Source: Dehalococcoidia bacterium (GTDB taxonomy: Bacteria; Chloroflexota; Dehalococcoidia; UBA1151; UBA1328). Taken from it: 12,408 nt of DNA. Numbering within the stretch: the stretch's first letter is position 1; the number at the start of each line of letters is the position of its first letter. A model generated the notes under the pieces. That model saw nothing but the letters and a program-made list of their open reading frames with translations. It had not been told where the DNA came from and made no database searches. The DNA is taken from assembly GCA_030745955.1 (NCBI GenBank), contig JASLNQ010000001.1, positions 1 through 12,408 on the forward strand, written 5' to 3'. Below are positions 7,001-12,408 of this stretch, piece after piece. The position numbers and the translations under genes are program-made.

Positions 7001-7273
7001 ATGTGGATAAAGCCAAACCGGCTCGAAAAGTGAATACTGGTTGTTCCGATCTGGCATGTACTGGCAATGGCGATTGTTTCCGGCGTCGTTGCCGGCCTCG
7101 TTGCCAGCACGACATCGGTGAACCGCCCGGTAGTCTGGGCGATCACAACGGCTATTGTCTGGACGGTGCTATTCACCGACGTGGTCATCCAACGACGCCG
7201 CGGATACCGGCACCGGCCCGGAACGTGGGGGCGGTATCGTCATTCGGACACCGATGGTCTACGGCTTCGGTGA
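7001..7273 (+). CDS. Small two-TM membrane protein, interrupted by in-frame UGA after codon 10
   Basis: This 90-codon frame starts at ATG 7001 behind an excellent ribosome binding site and lies 30 bp after the Arc-like gene, so it reads as the third operon member. Codons 1-10 give MWIKPNRLEK, then UGA (7031-7033), then ILVVPIWHVLAMAIV and so on. With the UGA skipped there are two hydrophobic helices (about 12-36 and 44-64) and a basic Arg-rich tail, a sensible small membrane protein. Starting instead at ATG 7067 (68 residues) has no ribosome binding site and removes half of helix 1. A Trp codon TGG mutated or misread as TGA would restore a Lys-Trp membrane boundary. It may be a new pseudogene, a sequence error or a recoded gene. 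I do not recognise a family. Confidence 0.5.
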
Positions 7274-7298
7274 CCCCCGTGCCACAGCGCACACGCGA

Positions 7299-7328
7299 AC
7301 AGGCGACTGAATTTCTTCAGTCGCCTGT
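7299..7328. terminator. Bidirectional hairpin between convergent genes
   Basis: A perfect 13-bp stem, ACAGGCGACTGAA (7299-7311) with its complement (7316-7328), closes a 4-nt TTTC loop. It lies between the converging ends of the small membrane protein gene and the EF-G-like gene. There is no T-run on either side, so it may act as a U-less terminator or a 3'-end stabiliser for both transcripts. Confidence 0.6.
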
Positions 7329-7351
7329 GACTGCTTCTGCCTGCTTGACGG

Positions 7352-9322
7352 CTATTCTTCTTCTTCCCCGGACTGGCGAGAGGCTATCACTTTTTGCGCA
7401 TCCATCGGCGGCACCGGCTCGTAGTGGTCCGCTACCGCTGTGAAGTCGCCACGGGCCTTTGTCAGCGACCTGAGGTCAGCTGCGTAACGTTGCATCATCG
7501 ACGCGGGCGCTTCAGCGGTGATCTCGGTCAGGCCCTTGCCCTTCGGTTCCATTCCGCCAATGCGTGCACGTCGACTGTTGAGGTCGCCCATCACATCGCC
7601 GGCGCAGTCATCGGGCGCAAGGATCTTGAGCTTCAGCACCGGTTCGAGGAGTGTTGGCTTTGCGTCCCGGACCGCCTGCCTGAATCCCATGCTGCCGGCG
7701 ATTTCGAACGCCATTCCTGACGAGTCGACCGAGTGTGACGACCCGTCGGTGAGTGTTACAGCCACATCAACGACCGGGTAGCCAGCGACAACTCCGCCGA
7801 CGGCAGCGTTTCGCACGCCTTTCTCAACGGCAGGGATGTAGTCCTTCGGTACGTTCCCGCCAACAACCTTGGACCCGAACGTAATGCCCTCTCCCGCTCC
7901 GGCAGGAGAAATCTCGAGTACGACGTGCCCGTACTGGCCGCGCCCACCCGACTGTTTCTTGTGCTTGTACGAGACCGATGTTTGCCCTCCGACCGTCTCC
8001 CGGTATGGAATGCTCGGTAAGGCAGTATCGAGGTTCACATCAAACTTGCGGGCGATTCGCTCGATCGCCAGGTCGACATGGATATCGCCGAGGCCGTGGA
8101 GCACCGTTTCGGAAGTATCGGGATTCCGCTCAATCTCCAGGGTCGGGTCCTCTTCCGTAATCCTCGCCAGCGAATCGGCCATCTTGTCCAGGTCGGCCTG
8201 CGAGCTCGGCGTCACGGCCAGTGCGAACACCGGTGACGGCAGATCGGCCCCGGTCAATTTGACCTCGCTGTCCTTGTCGCAGAGAGTGTCGAACGTGCCG
8301 GTGTGGCTCAGACGGGAGATGACCCCGATATCGCCGCGTATTACCTCTGTGACCGGCTCGGTTTCCTTGCCCGCCGGTCGGTACACCTGGCCAATTCGTT
8401 CGTTCTCGCCCTGGTTAACGTTCCAGAGCGGGGCGTTCGACGTGGCGGTGGCGCCATACACACGGAAATAGGAAAGCTTTCCTACGAACGGGTCGGCGGC
8501 TGTCTTGAAAACCAGGTTGGCCTGTTTGCCTTCTGGCACATCCGGGACCTCGACATCGTCGGGTGACGGCATCAGCTCAGCGATGCTATCGAGCAGTTCT
8601 GCGGTGCCGGTGTTAGTTGCGGCAGCCGCAGCGAAGATGGGAACGATACTCCGACTGAGAATCCCCGCCTTGAGGCCAGACGAAATCTCATCAGGCGACA
8701 GCGATTCACCATCGAGGTACTTCATCAGCAGGTCGTCGTCGGCTTCAGCTATCGCCTCGATGACACTCTCATCGAGATCGCCCGACTCGAGAGCGCTCGA
8801 AACCCCGCTGAACGACTCGGCAGCACCCTCGACCATCTGGAGCGATACGCATTGGCGGCCCCAGGCCTCGGCCAGTTCCATGCAGGTCTGCTCGTATGAT
8901 GTGTTCTCCCGGTCGAGTTTGTTCACAACGATCGCAGTGGGAATACCAAGGTCTTCGGTGTAGGACCAGGCCTGCTGCGCCCCGACCTCGATGCCCGCCG
9001 CTGCCGAAATGACGATAATTGCTGAATCGGCGACCCTTACTGCCGATAGCATGTCGCCCCGGAAATCGGGATACCCGGGGGTGTCGAGGATATTAATCCT
9101 GTGGTCTTTCCATGAGCACGGCAAGATCGCGAGCTGGACGCTGGAACCACGACGCTGCTCTTCCGGCTCGTAGTCCGAAAGGCTGGTCTGGTCATCGACC
9201 TTGCCCTGCCGGGTCGTGCCGCCGGCAGTGAAAAACAACGCGTCGGCAAGCGAGGTCTTGCCCGCACCGTTATGAGCCGTGAGTGCGACGTTGCGAATCT
9301 GGCTCGTGTTCAAATCAGCCAT
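7352..9322 (-). CDS. Elongation factor G-like GTPase (EF-G2/FusA2 type)
   Basis: A 656-residue translational GTPase with full EF-G domain order. P-loop AHNGAGKT is at 16-23, the switch-I region at about 55-62 (EQRRGSSV), G3 DTPGYPDF at 80-87 and G4 NKLD at 134-137. Domain II follows, and domain IV holds SGGRGQYGHVVLEISP. The domain V end has NSRRARIGGMEPKGKGLTEI. Canonical EF-G has AHIDAGKT and DTPGHVDF; the NGAG P-loop and Tyr84 in place of the catalytic His mark the second-type EF-G-like group. That group is known for weak or ribosome-independent roles and is not the main elongation factor. Start ATG 9322 has AGGAG 9 nt upstream; the open frame continuing to 9487 is non-coding in character. 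It is monocistronic, ends in an acidic EEEE tail and converges on the SPFH operon. Confidence 0.93.
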   Translation of the reverse strand: MADLNTSQIRNVALTAHNGAGKTSLADALFFTAGGTTRQGKVDDQTSLSDYEPEEQRRGSSVQLAILPCSWKDHRINILDTPGYPDFRGDMLSAVRVADSAIIVISAAAGIEVGAQQAWSYTEDLGIPTAIVVNKLDRENTSYEQTCMELAEAWGRQCVSLQMVEGAAESFSGVSSALESGDLDESVIEAIAEADDDLLMKYLDGESLSPDEISSGLKAGILSRSIVPIFAAAAATNTGTAELLDSIAELMPSPDDVEVPDVPEGKQANLVFKTAADPFVGKLSYFRVYGATATSNAPLWNVNQGENERIGQVYRPAGKETEPVTEVIRGDIGVISRLSHTGTFDTLCDKDSEVKLTGADLPSPVFALAVTPSSQADLDKMADSLARITEEDPTLEIERNPDTSETVLHGLGDIHVDLAIERIARKFDVNLDTALPSIPYRETVGGQTSVSYKHKKQSGGRGQYGHVVLEISPAGAGEGITFGSKVVGGNVPKDYIPAVEKGVRNAAVGGVVAGYPVVDVAVTLTDGSSHSVDSSGMAFEIAGSMGFRQAVRDAKPTLLEPVLKLKILAPDDCAGDVMGDLNSRRARIGGMEPKGKGLTEITAEAPASMMQRYAADLRSLTKARGDFTAVADHYEPVPPMDAQKVIASRQSGEEEE

Positions 9323-9398
9323 ACGGTGTCTCTCCTGGAATTCGAAGCAGGGTGGACGACTCCTGCCCGGGTAATTAGTCGAGTTCGCGATGCCGCCG

Positions 9399-9428
9399 AT
9401 ATTAGCACCGGAAACGAAAAACAGGTAA
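9399..9428 (-). promoter_or_regulatory. Possible promoter of the EF-G-like gene
   Basis: On the minus strand TTACCT (9428-9423) is followed after 18 bp by TAATAT (9404-9399), about 75 bp before the start codon. The -10 is good and the -35 poor. Confidence 0.35.
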
Positions 9429-9748
9429 AAGACGGGCTGAGAAGGCTCTGAGGGAATTACCAGGCGCGGCACGGATGGGTTCGGCACAGGCCGATGATTG
9501 GACGCTGCCGCTATAAGGGCGGGCTCGGGTGTGCACCTGTGCGGACGGCCGTTCGTGGGAGACCAACCGGTTAAAAAAGATGGAGCCGGTGCACGACAGC
9601 AAAATTACATGCCGTGCCCGACCCCACCAAGACGGATGAGGAGACCGTTCGGCCCGGAGGCCTACATATCGCCCACTCGACTTTCGTTGCTGTTCGCAAT
9701 CGTGATGCCCTGCCGTTTGAGCATCTGGACCGCTTTGCGTCCGTCTTC
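9429..9748. other. Non-coding stretch with no supported feature
   Basis: About 320 bp between the EF-G promoter and the AT-rich box upstream of the Cys-rich ORF. Open frames here on both strands have no ribosome binding site, no recognisable motif and unlikely composition. I checked for tRNA T-loops, tmRNA, RNase P and SRP signatures and saw none. A spaced inverted repeat ACCGG/CCGGT flanks the A-rich segment at about 9571-9580. Confidence 0.4.
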
Positions 9749-9758
9749 TATATATAAA
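9749..9758 (+). promoter_or_regulatory. Putative -10 element for the leader upstream of DUF4395
   Basis: TATATATAAA, with TATAAA at 9753-9758, lies 11 bp before the GTG at 9770, a spacing that fits a leaderless transcript. A weak CTGGAC (9725-9730) is the only -35 candidate. Confidence 0.4.
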
Positions 9759-9769
9759 AACAGGCCTGT

Positions 9770-9979
9770 GTGAAGGTGAAGTTGGACGTTTGTAGGATCT
9801 GTGCAGGAATTCCAGGTCCGTGCCCCGGAGCGCGTTTTCGATGCAGTTGCTTCATTTATGTACTGAAGAAACTGCGCTCGGACGCCGTTTGGCGTTACGC
9901 TGGAGACGAAATGGATATTCACCTTGCTCGGACCGACTGCCTTTGTTGCCGTATCACCGCTGGGGGGGTGGCGACCTAG
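9770..9979 (+). CDS. Cys-rich small ORF, possible leaderless leader peptide
   Basis: A 69-codon frame starting at GTG with eight Cys: residues 8, 11, 18, 25, 27, 57, 59 and 60. The last three, in DCLCCR, lie 10 codons before the stop. No ribosome binding site is present, but a TATAAA box 11 bp upstream would suit a leaderless start. The stop lies just after the 5' arm of an 11-bp hairpin that competes with a terminator ahead of the DUF4395 gene. This suggests a Cys-sensing attenuator peptide. The alternative is a small metal-binding protein, since it has CxxC and CxCC clusters; I cannot name a family. A longer open frame runs antisense, and third-position GC is only about 57 percent, so reality as a gene is uncertain. 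Confidence 0.35.
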   Translation: MKVKLDVCRICAGIPGPCPGARFRCSCFIYVLKKLRSDAVWRYAGDEMDIHLARTDCLCCRITAGGVAT

Positions 9980-10014
9980 ACACGCGCGAGCGACGATCCG
10001 GACTGCCACCCCTC
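9963..10014 (+). promoter_or_regulatory. Antiterminator-like hairpin overlapping the terminator
   Basis: GGGGGUGGCG with its preceding G (9963-9973) pairs with 10004-10014 in 11 continuous pairs, two of them G-U, around a 30-nt loop. It uses bases 10008-10014, which are also the 5' arm of the terminator hairpin at 10008-10034, so the two structures exclude each other. The 5' arm is inside the last codons of the Cys-rich ORF. Confidence 0.45.
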
Positions 10015-10043
10015 GCCAGACGAATGCGGGGGGTTTTTATTTT
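10008..10043 (+). terminator. Rho-independent terminator/attenuator ahead of DUF4395 gene
   Basis: ACCCCTCGC (10008-10016) pairs with GCGGGGGGT (10026-10034) in nine pairs, one G-U, around a 9-nt loop, followed directly by TTTTTATTTT. This is a textbook intrinsic terminator on the plus strand. It ends 32 bp before the start of the next plus-strand gene, a placement typical of transcription attenuation. Confidence 0.8.
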
Positions 10044-10075
10044 GCGAAGTCGAGACAGAGACACAACATTCGAAT

Positions 10076-10630
10076 ATGACATCAGTTCCACAACAGGAAG
10101 ACCCGTTTTTTAGCTTTCCGCACCCGCTGAATGCCAGCGTTGCGCGTGCTGTTGCCGCAGGCGTGGTGATCATGGCGGTTGTAACGATCGTCTTCGACCA
10201 GCCGCTAATCACGCTGCTGCTGGCCTACGGGTTCATCGCACGCGTGCTTGCCGGACCCAGGCTCAGCCCCCTGGCCCTGCTGGTTACGAAGGTGATCGTC
10301 CCGAAATTCGGTCTCCCCTACCGGCCGGTGGCGGGTCCCCCGAAGCGCTTCGCTGCCACCATCGGCGTGGCGTTCACCGTGACGGCTGCGGTATTGTCGC
10401 TGGGGTTCGGCCTGAACGGGGTGGCCTACGGGGTGCTCGGAGGTCTGATCTTCGCCGCCACACTCGAAAGCGTCTTCGGCTTCTGCCTGGGCTGCATGGT
10501 CTTTCGGTTCCTGATCGACTGGGGAGTCATCCCTGAGAGCGTCTGCGAGGACTGCGCCAATTTCGAGAGCCGCGCCCGCCGGATGGCAGCCCGCGGACTC
10601 CGCCCAGACGGCACCCCGCTCTTGGAGTAG
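10076..10630 (+). CDS. DUF4395 domain membrane protein
   Basis: A 184-residue integral membrane protein of the DUF4395 family. The hallmark start HPLNASVARAVAAGVV (16-31) leads to a first helix. FIARVLAGPRLSPLALL follows at about 53-69, then the GPPKRFAATIG loop (about 87-97), two further hydrophobic helices, and GFCLGCMVF with a CxxC motif at about 135-143. The end has IPESVCEDC with a second Cys pair, and then a polar tail. Cys pairs at the membrane edge suggest a redox or sulfur-transfer role; members I know of sit beside rhodanese or thioredoxin-like genes, but none is visible here. No ribosome binding site precedes ATG 10076. Upstream lies a terminator overlapped by an alternative hairpin, and a good terminator follows the gene, so it is transcribed alone. 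Confidence 0.88.
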   Translation: MTSVPQQEDPFFSFPHPLNASVARAVAAGVVIMAVVTIVFDQPLITLLLAYGFIARVLAGPRLSPLALLVTKVIVPKFGLPYRPVAGPPKRFAATIGVAFTVTAAVLSLGFGLNGVAYGVLGGLIFAATLESVFGFCLGCMVFRFLIDWGVIPESVCEDCANFESRARRMAARGLRPDGTPLLE

Positions 10631-10657
10631 GGGGACGGCGTAATCACGGATGAGGAA

Positions 10658-10689
10658 AGGCCCGGCCTGCTTAGGTCGGGTCTTTTTTT
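10658..10689 (+). terminator. Rho-independent terminator of DUF4395 gene
   Basis: AGGCCCGGCCT (10658-10668) pairs with AGGTCGGGTCT (10673-10683) over 11 bp with two G-U pairs and a GCTT loop, followed by a T7 run to 10689. It is 27 bp after the stop codon. Confidence 0.92.
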
Positions 10690-10697
10690 GTATGCCG

Positions 10698-10721
10698 AGC
10701 CTGGCGTTCCGAACGCTGGCT
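10698..10721. repeat. Imperfect inverted repeat between convergent genes
   Basis: AGCC-T-GGCGTT and AACGCTGGCT pair with a single bulged T and a 3-nt CCG loop. It lies between the terminators of the two convergent genes. It has no T-run and may act as a backup stop; function is not shown. Confidence 0.3.
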
Positions 10722-10782
10722 ATCCCCCGACCAATCAGCGGCTCGTGCCCTTCGATCTGGCCAGCACCACCCGAACCCGCAG

Positions 10783-10800
10783 AAAAAGTCACCTGGTGAC
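10783..10800 (-). terminator. Terminator of the RraA-like gene
   Basis: On the minus strand GTCACCAGGTGAC (10800-10788) forms a short hairpin followed by TTTTT (10787-10783). Its first base is the last base of the TAG stop codon. The stem is only 5-6 bp, so strength is moderate. Confidence 0.55.
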
Positions 10801-11519
10801 TACGCGTCCCCCCGCGATTTGTACTCTTCGAATAGCTTCCAGGTGTTTTCGTTGAAGGGGTAGTACTTGCCGGGTGAGCCTGGATTCTTGCGGAGCTCGG
10901 TCTTGATAACCTGCTCGACCTCTTCACGTTCGGCAGCGATCTCCAGGACACGATCGGCCATTGCAGCCGGGACCACGACAACGCCGTCGTTATCGCCAAT
11001 GATTGCGTCGCCGGGCCTCACCGCCACACCGCCGCACGAAATCACCTCGTTCACACCCCACGGCTGCATCACCGCCGGTCCCTGCTTGGCGGTTGAGGAG
11101 TGTGCAAATACCGGGAAGCCGTAGTCCTTCAGCTCTGCCGTATCCCGCACCGAACCATCGGTCACAAGGCCGCCGACCTTCAACTGGGCCAGCCGGTAGA
11201 ACTTGATATCGCCGCCGATCGATTCCCACGGCCCAACCGCCGAGGCGACCAGTACTTCGTTGGGCCCGCACAGTTCGAAAGTGACATACTCCGGCGAATC
11301 TTCGGCCTTTGCCTTATCGGCCAGGATGTCGGGACGGTGGTACACGAACCGCAGGGTAACGGCCCTGCCGACCATCTTCTGGTCGGGGAAGATCGGGCGC
11401 GCCCCGTGGATCATCGCCTGCGGCCAGTTTTCGACCCACAGGCCGTCGATCAGAGTCTGTGTGGGCAATTCGCCCAGTTTGGCGAGTGTTTCGTCTGAAA
11501 TTGCGGGTTCGGTTGTCAC
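10800..11519 (-). CDS. RraA family protein (HMG/CHA aldolase-like)
   Basis: A 239-residue RraA-fold protein. The family covers 4-hydroxy-4-methyl-2-oxoglutarate/4-carboxy-4-hydroxy-2-oxoadipate aldolases, which release pyruvate, and the RNase E inhibitor RraA. Aldolase features are present: Gly103, then 22 residues on the substrate-binding Arg125 and metal-binding Asp126 in LVTDGSVRDTAEL, and GDNDGVVVVP (175-184). It is longer than classical RraA (about 160), with an added C-terminal tail that ends in NENTWKLFEEYKSRG, which favours a catabolic enzyme over an RNase regulator. The GTG start at 11519 has AGGAG at 11530-11526, spaced 6 nt. It lies 56 bp after a ketopantoate-reductase-like gene on the same strand, probably in one operon. 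The actual substrate is not evident. Confidence 0.85.
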   Translation of the reverse strand: MTTEPAISDETLAKLGELPTQTLIDGLWVENWPQAMIHGARPIFPDQKMVGRAVTLRFVYHRPDILADKAKAEDSPEYVTFELCGPNEVLVASAVGPWESIGGDIKFYRLAQLKVGGLVTDGSVRDTAELKDYGFPVFAHSSTAKQGPAVMQPWGVNEVISCGGVAVRPGDAIIGDNDGVVVVPAAMADRVLEIAAEREEVEQVIKTELRKNPGSPGKYYPFNENTWKLFEEYKSRGDA

Positions 11520-11575
11520 CTGGTTCTCCTGGTGTCGATCTTCGTTCGGTGTTGGCGGCTATTTAGGAATCGAGG

Positions 11576-12408
11576 TTATGAACCGTGCTTGAACTTGTCC
11601 AGAACAGTTACGAGCATCGCGCTGGCAGGCACCGGGATGTCTGCCTCGCTTGCGATGCTCACCACGGCACCGAGCAGTTCATCTAGCTCAAGCGGTTTTC
11701 CGGCTTCAAGGTCGTACTGGAGCGATGACTGGTAGGCGTCGGCCTCGGCCTTCGCACCTTCCAGTTTTACCGCAGCACAGCGCGGTGGAAAGTTCACACC
11801 CTGGGATTGCCCGACAGCAACGATTTCTTCCATCACCGTGCGGATTGATGCCTCGCCGCGCGGACTGGCGAGGACCTCGGGGAGGGTCGCCCGTGCCGCG
11901 GTCATGGTTGTGCCGATCGATGCCACGGAAACGAGCTTGCTCCACAGGCTATCGACGATGTTGCTGCTTACCTCAACCTGGATCCCCGGTTTGTCGAAGA
12001 GGTCACGAATAGCCGCTGTTCGCGCCGTCGTTGAGCCGTCGTTTTCGCCAAACTCGATCCTCGCCGCCGAGCCGCTCTGGTGAACGCGTCCCGGGCCCGG
12101 CATCCCCGCCTCGATATAGGTCGCACCCTGCAACACGCGGTCCCAGCCATAGTGCTCAGCGATCATGGATCCGCTCGTCACGCCGTTCTGGATTGTGAGG
12201 ATGTTGGTATCGGGTCCGACCATTCTCCCGAGTAACGGCAGCGCCTCGGTGTTGGAGTAGAGCTTGGTGCAGTGGAGGACCAGGTCGACGACGCCGACGG
12301 TGGATGGGTTGTCAGTGACGCTGGCCCTGACATTGAAGCTGTCCCAGTGGCTGTCGACCTGGAGGCCGTTTTTAGCGATGGCTTCACCATGCGCGCCACG
12401 GGCGATCA
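11576..12408 (-). CDS. Ketopantoate reductase-like (ApbA/PanE family) oxidoreductase, N-terminus cut by window edge
   Basis: A 276-residue fragment of an ApbA/PanE-like NADPH-dependent 2-oxoacid reductase; about 25-30 N-terminal residues including the GxGxxG loop lie beyond the edge. Reading inward from 12406, IARGAHGEAIAKNGL is the family motif after the first strand. DLVLHCTK (41-48 of the fragment) and TIQNGV (71-76) follow. The C-terminal helical domain has LWSK with the catalytic-type Lys157, SSLQYD, and Glu240 in LELDELLG. Two Asn that bind ketopantoate in E. coli PanE (WRKLAVNCVIN) are Val and Gly here, so the substrate is probably not ketopantoate. It is upstream of, and likely co-transcribed with, the RraA-like gene; together they suggest 2-oxoacid or hydroxyacid catabolism. 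Confidence 0.88.
   Translation of the reverse strand, partial: IARGAHGEAIAKNGLQVDSHWDSFNVRASVTDNPSTVGVVDLVLHCTKLYSNTEALPLLGRMVGPDTNILTIQNGVTSGSMIAEHYGWDRVLQGATYIEAGMPGPGRVHQSGSAARIEFGENDGSTTARTAAIRDLFDKPGIQVEVSSNIVDSLWSKLVSVASIGTTMTAARATLPEVLASPRGEASIRTVMEEIVAVGQSQGVNFPPRCAAVKLEGAKAEADAYQSSLQYDLEAGKPLELDELLGAVVSIASEADIPVPASAMLVTVLDKFKHGS

Noticed and set aside
6991..7443. Alternative frame with a Cys-rich segment (GCSDLACTGNGDC and onward)
   Set aside because: It starts inside the Shine-Dalgarno sequence and runs through the 13-bp hairpin into the 3' end of the EF-G-like gene on the other strand, so it is a shadow frame.
9323..9487. 55-residue N-terminal extension of the EF-G-like frame
   Set aside because: ATG 9322 has a good AGGAG site and matches the usual family start just before the P-loop. 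The extension covers the likely promoter.
9560..9632. tRNA-like end ACCCCACCA
   Set aside because: No matching 5' acceptor strand, no T-loop TTCRA sequence and no anticodon arm could be found upstream.
9662..10009. Minus-strand open frame of 115 codons opposite the Cys-rich ORF
   Set aside because: No ribosome binding site, no recognisable motif, and no terminator after it. A plus-strand terminator is inside or next to it. It could still be real if the plus-strand ORF is not.
1..12408. Genome-wide reassignment of UGA to an amino acid
   Set aside because: UGA is the true stop of the ABC ATPase, the first permease and the SPFH gene, where overlaps with the next start or loss of sense coding beyond it show it terminates.
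1..12408. CRISPR array, insertion sequence, phage or integron features
   Set aside because: No regularly spaced repeats, transposase, integrase or long terminal repeats were seen on either strand.

Overview
This is a GC-rich bacterial stretch with twelve recognisable genes, no rRNA, tRNA, CRISPR array or insertion sequence. The gene set (CocE-type hydrolase, a second-type EF-G, a DUF4395 membrane protein, DUF990-type ABC-2 exporter, RraA-like aldolase, ketopantoate-reductase-like enzyme) fits a free-living, possibly marine Chloroflexota such as SAR202/Dehalococcoidia. That is an inference from gene content, and an actinobacterial relative is not excluded. Several genes lack a clear Shine-Dalgarno sequence, so leaderless starts may be common here.

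Layout. Bases 1-72 hold no gene I can support. At 73-2031 (+) lies a CocE/X-Pro dipeptidyl-peptidase-type hydrolase cut by one in-frame UGA (982-984) directly before the expected catalytic His. It meets, tail to tail and sharing a CTAG, a three-gene ABC-2 exporter operon on the minus strand (4725 down to 2028: ATPase, permease, permease, with GTGA and ATGA overlaps). A 167-bp divergent region with inverted repeats leads to an SDR oxidoreductase (4893-5642, +). After an AT-rich promoter come an SPFH/band-7 membrane protein, an Arc-like ribbon-helix-helix protein and a small two-TM protein. The last has a very strong ribosome binding site but a UGA after codon 10. A 13-bp hairpin separates this group from a convergent EF-G-like GTPase (9322 to 7352, -).

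Region 9323-10075 is mostly non-coding. It ends in what looks like an attenuator: an AT-rich -10, a leaderless 69-codon ORF with eight Cys codons, an 11-bp antiterminator-like hairpin, and an overlapping textbook terminator just before the DUF4395 gene (10076-10630, +). The geometry resembles cysteine-responsive leader-ORF attenuation described in mycobacteria. The window ends with a minus-strand pair, a ketopantoate-reductase-like enzyme (running off the right edge) and an RraA/HMG-aldolase-like protein, probably a small catabolic operon.

Points most worth a second look are the leader upstream of DUF4395, the two otherwise intact genes interrupted by a single UGA, and the SPFH-Arc-small membrane protein cassette.
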